NCBI RefSeq assembly: GCF_003261055.1
Contig: NZ_CP030073.1
Location: 930,001-994,000, forward strand
DNA from: Streptomyces cadmiisoli
Lineage (GTDB): Bacteria > Actinomycetota > Actinomycetes > Streptomycetales > Streptomycetaceae
Length of the DNA: 64,000 nucleotides
Direction: 5' to 3'
Positions 16,393 through 25,386 of the stretch are shown piece by piece. The notes under the pieces are model-generated. The model ran no database searches, was not told where the DNA came from, and worked only from the letters and a program-made list of their open reading frames with translations. The position numbers were made by a program, and so were the translations under genes. Numbering within the stretch: the stretch's first letter is position 1; each line of letters opens with the position of its first letter.

Positions 16393-17085
16393 ATGGCCGA
16401 GATTCTGTTCGTGATGACCGGAGCCAGCTACTGGACCCTGAAGGACGGGCATCGGCATCCGACCGGTTACTGGGCCGAAGAGTTCGTTGCCCCGTACAGC
16501 GCCTTCTCCGACGCGGGCCACAACATCACCGTCGCCACGCCGGGCGCCGTCGTTCCCGTAGTGGACAGCATGAGCCTGCGGCCCAGCATGGCCGGGGGCG
16601 AGGAGAGCGCGCTCCAGCAGGAGGCCGTCATCGAGCAAGCAGACGAGCTCCGCCGTCCCATCGCCGTCAAGGAGGCCGACCTCGACCGCTACGACGCCGT
16701 CTACTACCCGGGCGGGCACGGCCCCATGGAGGATCTCTCCCACGACGCCGACTCGGGCCTCCTGCTCAGGCGGGCGCTGGCGTCCGGACGGCCGCTCGGC
16801 ATCGTCTGCCATGCTCCGGCGGCCCTGCTGGCCACCCGGGACGAGAACAACGACACTCCGTTCTCCGGATACCGCCTGACCGGCTTCACCAACGACGAGG
16901 AAGCAGGAGTGGGTTTCGCTCCGGATGCGAAATGGCTCCTGGAGGACGAACTGCGGGCCCTGCGCACCGACTATTCGCGAGGCCCGGTCTGGGAGCCCTA
17001 CACGGTCGTGGACCGCAACCTCCACACCGGGCAGAACCCCGCTTCCGCGGGCCCGCTCGCCAAGGAACTGCTCGAGGCTCTGTAG
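16393..17085 (+). CDS. DJ-1/PfpI family (type 1 glutamine amidotransferase-like) protein
   Basis: 230 aa from the ATG at 16393, with GGAGGC 7 nt upstream. The fold is shown by MAEILFVMTGASYW, YDAVYYPGGHGPMEDL and the nucleophile elbow GIVCHAPAALL, whose Cys is the reactive residue. An upstream Glu lies in TGYWAEEFVAPY. This matches the Hsp31/YhbO-like class linked to glyoxalase, deglycase or chaperone activity, which acts on reactive carbonyl damage. Proximity to an aldehyde dehydrogenase and an aldo-keto reductase supports a carbonyl stress role. Confidence 0.87.
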   Translation: MAEILFVMTGASYWTLKDGHRHPTGYWAEEFVAPYSAFSDAGHNITVATPGAVVPVVDSMSLRPSMAGGEESALQQEAVIEQADELRRPIAVKEADLDRYDAVYYPGGHGPMEDLSHDADSGLLLRRALASGRPLGIVCHAPAALLATRDENNDTPFSGYRLTGFTNDEEAGVGFAPDAKWLLEDELRALRTDYSRGPVWEPYTVVDRNLHTGQNPASAGPLAKELLEAL

Positions 17086-17265
17086 CGGGAACCGCACGCG
17101 CGCACGCGGAGGGGACGCACCCAGCCGGCCGTCACAGCACCTCGTGGCGGCCCCGACAGGCAACGAACCCACGCCCGTGGTTCCGCCACGTGCCCCCGCC
17201 GCGGCTCCGGCTCACGTCCCGCTGCACGACCTCGGGCCCCACCCGATGTTTCCGAGGAGACGGCC

Positions 17266-18645
17266 ATGGCCATCGCCACAGTCAATCCCGCGACGGGAGA
17301 GACGCTCAAGACGTTCACTCCGCACAGCGACGCCCAGATCCAGCAGAAGCTGGAAGCCGCTCATCAGTACTGGCTGACCCACCGGTACGACTCGTTCGAG
17401 CAGAGAGCGGACCTGATGCGGGCGAGCGCCGACTTCCTGGAACGGGACGTCGACCGTGCGGCGGAGCTGCTGACCACCGAGATGGGCAAGACGCTCGCCT
17501 CCGCACAGGCCGAGGTGCGCAAGTGCGTCGAGGGCATGCGCTTCTACGCCGACCGCGCGGCCGAGTTCCTGGCCGACGAACCGCTGGGCGACCCGTCGGT
17601 GGTCGGCGCGCGCCGCGCCCTGGGCCGCTACCAGCCCATGGGTGTCGTCCTCGCCGTCATGCCGTGGAACTTCCCCCTGTGGCAGGTGATGCGCTTCGCC
17701 GCCCCCGCGTTGATGGCCGGCAACGCCGCCCTGCTCAAGCACGCCTCGAACGTGCCGCAGAGCGCGTTGTACCTGGAGGAGGTCTTCCGCCGCGGCGGGT
17801 TCCCCGAGGGAAGCTTTCAGACGCTGCTCATCCCGTCCCGGACAGTGGAGAGCGTGCTGCGGGACACACGGGTCGCGGCCGCCACACTGACGGGCAGCGA
17901 GCCGGCCGGCCGGTCCGTGGCAGCCATCTGCGGCGACGTGGTCAAGCACACGGTGATGGAACTGGGCGGCAGCGACGCCTTCGTGGTCATGCCCTCGGCC
18001 GACCTCGACGGGGCGGTGGCCGCGGCGGTGGAGGGCCGGACCCGCAACAACGGCCAGTCGTGCATCTGCGCCAAACGGTTCATCGTGCACACCGACGTCT
18101 ACGACGCCTTCACACAGGACTTCGTCTCCCGGATGAGCGCCCTCACCGTCGGCGACCCCTTCGACCCGGCGACCGACGTCGGCCCCCTGGCGACCGAACA
18201 AGGCCGCCGGGACATCGAGGAGCTCGTCGACGACGCGCGAGAAGCGGGCGCCGACATCCTCTGCGGAGGCGAGCAGCCGGACGTGCCGGGCTGGTTCTAC
18301 CCGCCGACCGTCGTCGCCGGCATCACTCCCGAGATGCGTCTCTACCTGGAGGAGGCGTTCGGTCCGGTGGCATCGCTCTACCGTGCGGCCGACATCGACG
18401 AGGCCCTGGAGATCGCCAACGCCACGCCCTTCGGCCTCGGATCGAACGCCTGGACCGAAGACGCGGCCGAGCAGGAGCGGTTCATCACGGACCTGGAAGC
18501 CGGGATGGTCTTCATCAACGGCGTGACCGTCTCCGACCCGAACATCCCCTTCGGTGGCGTGAAACGCTCCGGCTACGGTCGTGAGCTGTCCGCGCAGGGA
18601 ATCCGCGAGTTCTGCAACCTCAAGACGGTGTGGGTGGCCGCGTAG
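17266..18645 (+). CDS. NAD(P)-dependent aldehyde dehydrogenase (succinate-semialdehyde dehydrogenase-like)
   Basis: 459 aa from the ATG at 17266 (GAGGAG upstream). The catalytic Cys is about residue 266 in NNGQSCICAKRF, and the general-base Glu about 232 in VMELGGSDAF. The cofactor region is VLAVMPWNFPLWQVMRFAAP and TLTGSEPAGRSVA. NP-x-TGE at the start and GGVKRSGYGRELS at the end match the short GabD/Sad group. It should oxidise an aldehyde, such as a semialdehyde, to the acid in the cytoplasm. The 180-bp gap from the DJ-1/PfpI gene has no clear terminator, so the two may share a transcript. Confidence 0.9.
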   Translation: MAIATVNPATGETLKTFTPHSDAQIQQKLEAAHQYWLTHRYDSFEQRADLMRASADFLERDVDRAAELLTTEMGKTLASAQAEVRKCVEGMRFYADRAAEFLADEPLGDPSVVGARRALGRYQPMGVVLAVMPWNFPLWQVMRFAAPALMAGNAALLKHASNVPQSALYLEEVFRRGGFPEGSFQTLLIPSRTVESVLRDTRVAAATLTGSEPAGRSVAAICGDVVKHTVMELGGSDAFVVMPSADLDGAVAAAVEGRTRNNGQSCICAKRFIVHTDVYDAFTQDFVSRMSALTVGDPFDPATDVGPLATEQGRRDIEELVDDAREAGADILCGGEQPDVPGWFYPPTVVAGITPEMRLYLEEAFGPVASLYRAADIDEALEIANATPFGLGSNAWTEDAAEQERFITDLEAGMVFINGVTVSDPNIPFGGVKRSGYGRELSAQGIREFCNLKTVWVAA

Positions 18646-18913
18646 CCGAAACGGGCCGCGCGGCCCGCCGCGCAATGCGCCCGACCGCACACAATCCGTC
18701 ACGGGACAGGGCCGGTTGTACGCCAGGGCCACCGAATGGCACCACGACGCCAACCGGCCTTGATCATTTCGACAGAAGACCTCGTCGCCAAGTAAAGTCA
18801 AACATCTTCAGGTGCGACAACGATGTCACCGACTTCGCAGGCAATCCCATTTCCTGTCGACCGCTCTGCGCTTTCGCCATGAAAATCAATCAGAGCGTCG
18901 AAAAGAGGCGCAG

Positions 18914-19942
18914 ATGAGTGACCAAAAGATGGAAGATGTCGCGGACCCGGCACTGAGTCGGGGCCGCACTATTGATTTCAAGACCAATATCAACCTGACG
19001 GCTCGGCAGATCCAGGAAACCGAGCACCTTTTCCAGGACTGGGAAGGTGGCCCACTCGCCCACCTGACACGGCTCTCCATCCCCAACCAGTCCGCCTACC
19101 CTGGGTTCAAGTTCTCTGCGCGCGGCCATCTCTTTGACGGTCTGCTCTCCGTGAAGGTGTACTGCGATTCCCTGGCGGGGACCTCGGGAAATTATCTGGA
19201 TCAGGACCCCGTGGTGGCCGATCTGGTGACATCCGGCCGTATCGTCTTCACCGGAAAAGAAGGATCACACACCGTCACGCCCGGCCGGATCTGCATTCGG
19301 GACACCAAGGCCTCCTGGGAGTTCTCGTGCGCCCCGGCCACCCACGTGCGGGTCGTGAGGATCCCCCGCCACCTCGTGTTTTCCCGCATCGGTTCGACCA
19401 GGGTGCTCAATCAGGCATACCTTTCGGATGTCACCGCGCCTGAGGTCCGGTTCCTGGTGAACTTCCTTGAGTCGATCGAGAAGAGCAGCACCGAACTGGA
19501 GCGTTCGACCTCGGCTCAGAGCATTGCGCTGGACGCCTGCGCGACCGTTTTCTCCGGCATGCTCTCCGATAGCTCCGTGTCGGGGATACAGGACCATCCG
19601 AATGCAACGGTGCGCGCCGCGAAGAACGTCATCGAAAGGAATCTCGACCGGAACGATCTGTCCCCCGCTCTGATAGCCCAAATGGTCGGGGTGTCACTTC
19701 GGACGCTGCATCGTTCCTTCGCGGAATCGGACGACTCGATCATGGCGTTCGCTCGTCGGCGACGCCTGGAGAAAGCCCATGGCGAACTGGTGAGGATGGG
19801 CAGCACGGCCAAGGTGTCCGAAATCGCCGCACGCTGGCAGTTCTCCGACGCAAGCCACTTCATCAGGCAATTCAAGGCCTTCTACGGGGCGACACCGGCC
19901 GCCTACCTCAGAAATTACGGCAGCGCAGGCAGAACCAGCTGA
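18914..19942 (+). CDS. AraC family transcriptional regulator, full-length paralogue
   Basis: 342 aa from the ATG at 18914 (AGAGG upstream). The N-terminal about 210 residues are an AraC-binding-like sensor domain (FKFSARGHLFDGLLSVKVYC, then VTPGRICIRDTKASWEFSCA, as in the AraC_binding_2/NphR group). The C-terminal about 100 residues contain both AraC helix-turn-helix motifs: LIAQMVGVSLRTLHRSFAES and VSEIAARWQFSDASHFIRQF. It resembles regulators of catabolic genes in actinomycetes. The upstream aldehyde dehydrogenase is a plausible target. A shorter paralogue lies at 21956-22477. Confidence 0.88.
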   Translation: MSDQKMEDVADPALSRGRTIDFKTNINLTARQIQETEHLFQDWEGGPLAHLTRLSIPNQSAYPGFKFSARGHLFDGLLSVKVYCDSLAGTSGNYLDQDPVVADLVTSGRIVFTGKEGSHTVTPGRICIRDTKASWEFSCAPATHVRVVRIPRHLVFSRIGSTRVLNQAYLSDVTAPEVRFLVNFLESIEKSSTELERSTSAQSIALDACATVFSGMLSDSSVSGIQDHPNATVRAAKNVIERNLDRNDLSPALIAQMVGVSLRTLHRSFAESDDSIMAFARRRRLEKAHGELVRMGSTAKVSEIAARWQFSDASHFIRQFKAFYGATPAAYLRNYGSAGRTS

Positions 19943-20109
19943 CCGTTCGACTCCGCCCCGCCGGCCGACGTTCACCGGCACCGACCGGTCACGGTATTAC
20001 GTCGGGACTCATCGACCGGTCAGGACATGGCACCACCACGCGCGGGCACGCACCGTCACCCACGCCACCCGCGCTGGACCGCGCACCCGCGCTCCACGCA
20101 CACGACACC

Positions 20110-20129
20110 TGGACAGAACGTTCCATATA
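20110..20129. promoter_or_regulatory. TetR operator, copy 1 (autoregulatory)
   Basis: TGGACAGAACGTTCCATATA is an imperfect palindrome around AACGTT and shares the core GACAGAACGTTC with the site before the alpha/beta-hydrolase. It ends 8 bp before the TetR start codon, so binding there would block its own expression. Confidence 0.75.
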
Positions 20130-20137
20130 GTGGTGGG

Positions 20138-20725
20138 GTGTCGAAATTGGAGACCGTTCCGAAGGCCGCGCCCAGACCCGCACCGCGACAGCGACTCCTG
20201 GATACCGCGAGCCGCCTCTTCTACATGGAGGGCATCCGCGGCGTCGGCGTCGACCGCGTGATGGCGGAGGCCGAAGTGGCGCGCGGATCCTTCTACAGGC
20301 ACTTCGCGGGCAAGGAAGACCTGGTGCGCGCGTACCTCGAAACCACGGACCAGGGGATCCGCTCGCGATTCCGGCAGGCGCGGGAACACATCGACGACCC
20401 GGCGGCGCTGCTGCGCGGTATGGCCGAGGGCATCGGTGACGACCTGTGCGGGGAGGGATTCCGCGGCTGCCCGTTCATCAACGCCGCCGCCGAGTACCCG
20501 GACACGTCCAGCGCGGTGCACCAAGCGGTGCTGACCCACCGAACGTGGTTCCACGGCGTCATCCTCGACGCCTTCACCGAACTCGGCGCCGCGGATCCCG
20601 AGTGGTCGGCGGCCGCGACCGTGGCCTTGCGGGACGGAGCGATGGTCGCCGGTTACCTGGGGAACCCGCAGTCGGCGCGCACGACGCTGCTGCGTGGCGT
20701 CGAAACAGTGGTGGCCGCCCACTGA
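20138..20725 (+). CDS. TetR family regulator
   Basis: 195 aa from a GTG at 20138. Helix-turn-helix: RQRLLDTASRLFYMEGIRGV, GVDRVMAEAEVARGSFYRHF, and the YRHFAGKEDLVRAYL segment. The C-terminal ligand domain carries EGFRGCPFINAAAEYPD, a motif typical of the TetR_C_like group that includes YxaF/LmrA-type regulators of drug or quinone response. An operator-like palindrome precedes it and an almost identical one precedes the alpha/beta-hydrolase gene downstream, so it likely represses itself and that gene. Confidence 0.9.
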   Translation: MSKLETVPKAAPRPAPRQRLLDTASRLFYMEGIRGVGVDRVMAEAEVARGSFYRHFAGKEDLVRAYLETTDQGIRSRFRQAREHIDDPAALLRGMAEGIGDDLCGEGFRGCPFINAAAEYPDTSSAVHQAVLTHRTWFHGVILDAFTELGAADPEWSAAATVALRDGAMVAGYLGNPQSARTTLLRGVETVVAAH

Positions 20726-20758
20726 TCCCCGCGGACCGACGTCCGGGACCTGACCCCT

Positions 20759-20808
20759 GAGGGCGGGCTCCGCAACCGCCGACCAGGCGGCTGCCGGAGC
20801 CCGCCCTC
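20759..20808 (+). terminator. Terminator after the TetR gene
   Basis: A perfect 14-bp stem (GAGGGCGGGCTCCG at 20759-20772 with 20795-20808) encloses a 22-nt loop that itself contains a 5-bp CCGCC/GGCGG stem. It isolates the regulator transcript from the hydrolase promoter. Confidence 0.85.
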
Positions 20809-20913
20809 GGTCGTGCTCCCCGCGAGCACACCGCCCACCTCCCCTCCTTGTGCGCCACACGTGTGATCTTCGGCCTCGCTTGCCTCCACCCGCACGGCCG
20901 ACTATCGTCCCAG

Positions 20914-20933
20914 TAGACAGAACGTTCTATCTA
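20914..20933. promoter_or_regulatory. TetR operator, copy 2 (hydrolase promoter)
   Basis: TAGACAGAACGTTCTATCTA is a palindrome with 18 of 20 positions self-complementary. It is the better of the two sites and ends 12 bp before the hydrolase TTG start, overlapping where RNA polymerase or the ribosome would sit. Confidence 0.8.
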
Positions 20934-20945
20934 TTGGAGCTCACG

Positions 20946-21770
20946 TTGACCGCCCACCACAACGGCGGTGCCGCCGGCACCGTCGTACTGATTCACGGCC
21001 TCTGGATGACGCCCCGGTCCTGGGAGAAGTGGACGCAGCACTACCGAGCGCAGGGCTACGACGTGATCGCCCCGGCCTGGCCCGGCCTCGACGGGGAGGT
21101 GGAGGACCTCAGACGTGATCCCTCCGGCATCGCCGGAGTGGGCCTCCAGGAAGTCGTCGACCACTACGCGCAGATCATCCGCGGCTTGGACGACGCCCCG
21201 TTCATCATGGGTCATTCCTTCGGCGGCACCGTCACGCAGATCCTGCTCGACCGCGGGCTCGGCCGTGCGGGCGTCGCCATCGACTCCGCGCCGGTCAAGG
21301 GGGTGCTCCCCCTGCCGTATTCGACGCTGAAGTCGGCCTGGCCGATCCTGGGGAATCCGGCCAACAAGAACAAGGCGATCGCGCTCACCCCGCGACAGTT
21401 CCACTACGCCTTCGCCAACACCCTCTCGGCCGACGAGTCGGCAGCCGCCTACGAGCGCTACCACGTGCCGGGCTCGGCACGCGTCATGTTCCAGGGCGCC
21501 TTCGCGAACTTCAATCCCCGCGCCATCACGAGGATCGACTTCACCAACGGACGGCGGGCACCCCTGCTGTTCATCGCCGGAGAAGCCGACCACATCACGC
21601 CGCCGAAGGTGAACGAGGCCAACTGGCGCCTGTACCGCAAGTCCACCGCGGTGACCGACTTCCACCGGTTCCCGGGCCGGTCGCATTTCATCGTGGGACA
21701 GCAAGGCTGGGAAGAGGTCGCGGACTACGCCCTCGCCTGGGCCACCGAACAAGGCCTGCGGCAGAGCTGA
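20946..21770 (+). CDS. Alpha/beta-hydrolase under TetR control
   Basis: 274 aa from a TTG at 20946 with GGAG 7 nt before it; the longer upstream frame would run through the operator. The fold starts GTVVLIHGLWMTPRSWEKW (oxyanion HG). The nucleophile is Ser91 in IMGHSFGGTV. The acid is probably in IAGEADHITPP and the histidine in PGRSHFIVGQ. It is a cytoplasmic serine hydrolase of unknown substrate. The pairing with a TetR of the quinone/drug-responsive type suggests a detoxifying esterase induced by its substrate. Confidence 0.87.
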   Translation: MTAHHNGGAAGTVVLIHGLWMTPRSWEKWTQHYRAQGYDVIAPAWPGLDGEVEDLRRDPSGIAGVGLQEVVDHYAQIIRGLDDAPFIMGHSFGGTVTQILLDRGLGRAGVAIDSAPVKGVLPLPYSTLKSAWPILGNPANKNKAIALTPRQFHYAFANTLSADESAAAYERYHVPGSARVMFQGAFANFNPRAITRIDFTNGRRAPLLFIAGEADHITPPKVNEANWRLYRKSTAVTDFHRFPGRSHFIVGQQGWEEVADYALAWATEQGLRQS

Positions 21771-21796
21771 TCGGCCCTTGCGTTCGATGAGTCCCC

Positions 21797-21828
21797 GGCC
21801 CGGCGAACACGGGGCGGAGCGCCGGGCC
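21797..21828 (+). terminator. Possible terminator hairpin
   Basis: GGCCCGGC (21797-21804) pairs with GCCGGGCC (21821-21828) around a 16-nt loop, 27 bp after the hydrolase stop. The stem is short, so the call is weak. Confidence 0.4.
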
Positions 21829-21955
21829 GTGGTGGCACCGCGGAGATGTCACCACGGTCGGCTGAGCGCCGCGCGCCGACGACGCCGAGTCGATGACCAC
21901 GACGTCATGACGACATGAATGCCGACGATCAGGACGACGCGAGGAAGGTCCCCAC

Positions 21956-22477
21956 ATGAGCACTCACGGCCCGGATGAGCCGTCCGACACCGTGAGGAAC
22001 GTCGGGCGCGCGGCGGAGTTCGACACCGCAATGGATCTGACGTCTCGACAGACCCGGACCACCGATGGCGCAATCCGGGCGTGGGAGAACGGTCCGTTAC
22101 CGTCAGCACACCGAGAGAACGGGCTGAGCGGCCGTCGAGCGGCCATGGTCCGAGCCGCGAAGGACGCCATCGAAACGAATCTCGACAAGCGCGACCTCTC
22201 TCCCGCGATGGTGGCTCGACTGCTCGGCGTCTCCCTGCGCACGCTGCACCGCTCCTTCGCCGCGTCCGACGACTCCATCATGTCGTTCGCCCGTCGGCGC
22301 CGACTGGAGGAGGCCCATGACGATCTCATCAGGTCCGGCGCCACGACCGGCATTTCCGAGATCGCGGCGCGCTGGCACTTCTCGGATGCCAGTCACTTCA
22401 TCCGGCACTTCAAATCCGTGTACGGGACGACTCCGGCCGCTTATCTGCGGAACCACAGCACCCGCTCGCGGAGTTGA
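21956..22477 (+). CDS. Short AraC-type regulator lacking the sensor domain
   Basis: 173 aa from the ATG at 21956 (GGAAGGT upstream). The first about 55 residues (NVGRAAEFDTAMDLTSRQT, AIRAWENGPL) match the very N-terminus of the full AraC protein at 18914. Immediately after comes the complete two-motif AraC DNA-binding domain (MVARLLGVSLRTLHRSFAAS, ISEIAARWHFSDASHFIRHF), nearly the same as in the longer paralogue. About 170 central residues that form the ligand pocket are missing. It should bind the same or a similar DNA site but not respond to a ligand, so it may compete with the larger regulator. Confidence 0.8.
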   Translation: MSTHGPDEPSDTVRNVGRAAEFDTAMDLTSRQTRTTDGAIRAWENGPLPSAHRENGLSGRRAAMVRAAKDAIETNLDKRDLSPAMVARLLGVSLRTLHRSFAASDDSIMSFARRRRLEEAHDDLIRSGATTGISEIAARWHFSDASHFIRHFKSVYGTTPAAYLRNHSTRSRS

Positions 22478-22668
22478 CCGTGCCGTCCCGCTCCGGGGCA
22501 AGTGCGCGCCGTACTCACTGCCCAGCCGGCGGGAGACGTCGTCGGGTCGGCCGTGACACGGCACGGATGACGGCAGACGCTGTGCGACGTAGCGTGCTCG
22601 TGTGCCCAGGCCTGTCGCCGGGGCACGAAGGAGACCGCGTCGAGGCAGAGTGACGGAATCGGAGACTC

Positions 22669-22824
22669 ATGCACGCCAGCACCACTGTCCGGCCGTCCTC
22701 GGCAGCGCCCCGCCGTGACGGCTCCGACCAGCGCGTGGCCGTCGACGCCGCGGTCTCGACCGGCGCGGCGACCCGGCCCGAGACCGGCGGCACGGTCCAC
22801 CTGTGCGGAGGCGTGCGAGCATGA
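22669..22824 (+). CDS. Possible 51-aa leader ORF coupled to the kinase
   Basis: An ATG at 22669 (GGAG 4 nt upstream) opens a 51-codon frame ending in TGA that overlaps the kinase ATG as ATGA. The peptide begins MHASTTVRPSSAAPRRDG and has no known domain. The overlap suggests translational coupling, but composition alone cannot prove it is made. Confidence 0.3.
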   Translation: MHASTTVRPSSAAPRRDGSDQRVAVDAAVSTGAATRPETGGTVHLCGGVRA

Positions 22825-24290
22825 GCCATCTCGGTGTCGACATCGGAACCTCCAGCAGCAAGGGCGTCCTGGTCGACGCCCGAGGCCGGGTCCTGGCCAG
22901 CGCGGTGCGCCGGCACACTGTCTCCCGCCCCGAGCCCGGCCATGTCGAGATGGACGCCGAAACATGGTGGGCGGAGTTCTGCGCCATCACCCGGGAACTG
23001 CTCTCCCACGGCGAGCCGGTGGACACGGTCGGCGTGAGCGGAATGGGTCCGTGCGTTGTGCCGGCGGACAGTGCGAACCGGCCTCTGCGCCCGGCGATCC
23101 TGTACGGCGTCGACACCCGGGCGCGTACCCAGATCGCCCGGCTGGAGGCGGACCTCGGCCGCGAAGCGGTCCTCGACCGCTGCGGCAGCGTGCTGTCGAC
23201 ACAGGCCGTCGGGCCGAAGGTGGCATGGTTGGCCGAGCACGAGCCGGATGTGTTCGCCGTGGCACGACGGCTGTTCATGCCGGCGTCCTTCCTCGCCCAC
23301 AGGCTCACCGGTGCCTATGTCCTCGACCATCACTCGGCAAGCCAGTCCGTACCGTTCTACGACACGCGCGCTCAGCAGTGGTACCGACCCTGGGTGGACG
23401 CGGTGTGGCCGCACGCCGAACTTCCCGACCTTCGCTGGCCGGGTGACCCGGCCGGCACGGTGACCGCCGAGGCGAGTGCGGCCACCGGACTCGCGACGGG
23501 TACCCCCGTCATCACCGGCACCATCGACGCCTGGACCGAAGCGGTCAGTGTCGGAGCGACGGAGCCGGGCGACCTGATGCTCATGTACGGCACGACGATG
23601 TTCCTCGTCGCCACCGTCACCCGGCAGCTGAGGGTGCCCGAGCTGTGGAGCACCGTCGGCGCGTTCCCCGGTACCCGGTCCCTCGCCGGCGGTATGGCCA
23701 CCTCGGGAGCGATCACCGAGTGGCTGCGCGAACTGTTCGGCTCACCCGACCACGCCGATCTGCTCGCCGAGGCGGCACGCAGCGGCGTCGGCGCGGGCGG
23801 CCTCGCGATGCTGCCGTACTTCGCCGGTGAGCGCACACCCATCGCCGATCCCGACGCACGCGGGGTGATCGTCGGCCTGACGGTGGAACACACGCGGGCC
23901 GATCTGTACCGGGCCGCACTGGAGGGCACCGCGCACGGAGTGCGTCACAACATCGAGGCCATGCGGGACGCGGGCGCCGGGACCCGGCGGCTCGTCGCGG
24001 TGGGCGGCGGCACGCGGGGCGGACTGTGGACGCAGATCGTCTCCGATGTCGTCGGCCTGCCGCAGGACATCCCCACGGTCACGATCGGCGCCGCCTACGG
24101 TGCCGCCCGACTGGCCGCGCAGCACAGCGGATCGGCCGACACGGCGCGCTGGAATCCGATCCGTGAGCGGTGTCTTCCCGATGAGGCCGCGGTCGCCGTC
24201 TACGACGAGCTGCACACCCTGTACCGGGAGCTGTATCCGGCAACGCGCGAGGCGGCCCACACGCTGGCTCGGTTCCGACGCGGCGGCTGA
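22821..24290 (+). CDS. FGGY family carbohydrate kinase (xylulokinase-like)
   Basis: 489 aa from the ATG at 22821. The FGGY N-domain starts with the phosphate loop LGVDIGTSSSKGVLVDARG. The catalytic region is VITGTIDAWTEAVSVGA with the base Asp. The C-domain has LAVGGGTRGGLWTQIVSD-type sequence (RRLVAVGGGTRGGLWTQI) and IGAAYGAARLAA. Length and order fit xylulokinase and related sugar or polyol kinases; the exact sugar cannot be told. It ends 74 bp before a convergent alcohol dehydrogenase with a terminator between them. Confidence 0.87.
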   Translation: MSHLGVDIGTSSSKGVLVDARGRVLASAVRRHTVSRPEPGHVEMDAETWWAEFCAITRELLSHGEPVDTVGVSGMGPCVVPADSANRPLRPAILYGVDTRARTQIARLEADLGREAVLDRCGSVLSTQAVGPKVAWLAEHEPDVFAVARRLFMPASFLAHRLTGAYVLDHHSASQSVPFYDTRAQQWYRPWVDAVWPHAELPDLRWPGDPAGTVTAEASAATGLATGTPVITGTIDAWTEAVSVGATEPGDLMLMYGTTMFLVATVTRQLRVPELWSTVGAFPGTRSLAGGMATSGAITEWLRELFGSPDHADLLAEAARSGVGAGGLAMLPYFAGERTPIADPDARGVIVGLTVEHTRADLYRAALEGTAHGVRHNIEAMRDAGAGTRRLVAVGGGTRGGLWTQIVSDVVGLPQDIPTVTIGAAYGAARLAAQHSGSADTARWNPIRERCLPDEAAVAVYDELHTLYRELYPATREAAHTLARFRRGG

Positions 24291-24319
24291 CGGCGCGTCG
24301 CGATCCGCGGCTCACGTCG

Positions 24320-24350
24320 GTGGCCCTCGCCCGGCCGGGGCGAGGGCCAC
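24320..24350. terminator. Bidirectional terminator
   Basis: A perfect 13-bp stem (GTGGCCCTCGCCC at 24320-24332 with 24338-24350) and a 5-nt loop lie between the convergent kinase and alcohol dehydrogenase genes, serving both. Confidence 0.88.
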
Positions 24351-24363
24351 CCAGTGGGTCGGT

Positions 24364-25386
24364 TCACACGTAGTCGACGACGGCGCGGAACCGCAGTTGA
24401 CCGGCCAGGAGCCTGTTGTACGCCTCGCCGACCTGTTCCTTCGGGAACACCTCGATCATCGGCTTCACGTCTCCGCGCGCGACGATCTCCAGCGCTTCGG
24501 CGAGATACTCCGGCCCGTTGTGAGCGGACCCGATGATCTCGTAGCCGTGGCTGGTCACCGCAAGGGCCGGAAGGGGGAAGGTGTCATCGGCCGAGATCCC
24601 CATGAGGATGATCTTCGCCCACGGCCGCAGGCCCTGCATGGCGTCGATGGCGGAGGCGTGGCTCGGTGCGGTGTGCAGCAGCACGTCGGCACCACCCGCC
24701 TCCCGCAGTCCGGCGCCGTCCGCCACGACGTCGTCGGCGCCCAGTTCCTTCGCCAGGGCGTGCTTGTCGGGAGAGTGGGTCATCGCGATGACGTGGTAGC
24801 CGGCGGCTTTCGCGAACTGGACCCCGAGATGGCCGACACCGCCGACACCGGCGACCGCGACACGCGCTCCCGGGTTCGCTCCGGCGCGCCGGAGCGCGGC
24901 CCAGACGGTGTAACCCGCGCAGACCGTGGGCGCCGCCAGCTCGTACGGCAGCCCGTCGGGCAGCAGCACCGTGCCCTCGGCGTCGACCGCGACGAACTCG
25001 GCCTGGCCGCCGTCGACGTTGACTCCCGTCAGTACCGGCGCGACGCAGTTGTTCGCGGTGACGAAACTGTATGCGTGCCGCTCCCGGCAGAACTCGCATC
25101 TGCCGCAGGCCTTCTGCATGATCGGCAGGCCGACCCGGTCACCCACCTCGCGTGTCGTGACGCCTTCACCGACCGCGACGACCTCTCCCACGCCTTCATG
25201 CCCCAGCACCATCGGGAACGGACGAAGTGACAGGACACCCTGGGCGAGCAGGGCGTCGGTGTAACACACCCCGCAGGCATGGACCTTGACCAGGACCTGG
25301 TGCGGTCCGGCTGTCGGCTTCGAGACGTCCTGAAGCACCCAAGGGGCATTGGCCTCACTGACGACCGCGGCTTTCATCGTTGCCAT
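24364..25386 (-). CDS. Zinc-dependent alcohol dehydrogenase
   Basis: 340 aa from the ATG at 25386 (AAGGAG 6 nt upstream). Catalytic zinc site: ACGVCYTDALL with GHEGVGEVVAVGEGV. Structural zinc site: CGRCEFCRERHAYSF followed by a later Cys. Rossmann motif: GVGGVGHLGVQFAKAAGYHV. This is the AdhP/AdhT-like class using NAD(P)+ to interconvert primary alcohols and aldehydes. The neighbouring aldehyde dehydrogenase, aldo-keto reductase and DJ-1 genes point to aldehyde turnover in this region. Confidence 0.9.
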   Translation of the reverse strand: MATMKAAVVSEANAPWVLQDVSKPTAGPHQVLVKVHACGVCYTDALLAQGVLSLRPFPMVLGHEGVGEVVAVGEGVTTREVGDRVGLPIMQKACGRCEFCRERHAYSFVTANNCVAPVLTGVNVDGGQAEFVAVDAEGTVLLPDGLPYELAAPTVCAGYTVWAALRRAGANPGARVAVAGVGGVGHLGVQFAKAAGYHVIAMTHSPDKHALAKELGADDVVADGAGLREAGGADVLLHTAPSHASAIDAMQGLRPWAKIILMGISADDTFPLPALAVTSHGYEIIGSAHNGPEYLAEALEIVARGDVKPMIEVFPKEQVGEAYNRLLAGQLRFRAVVDYV

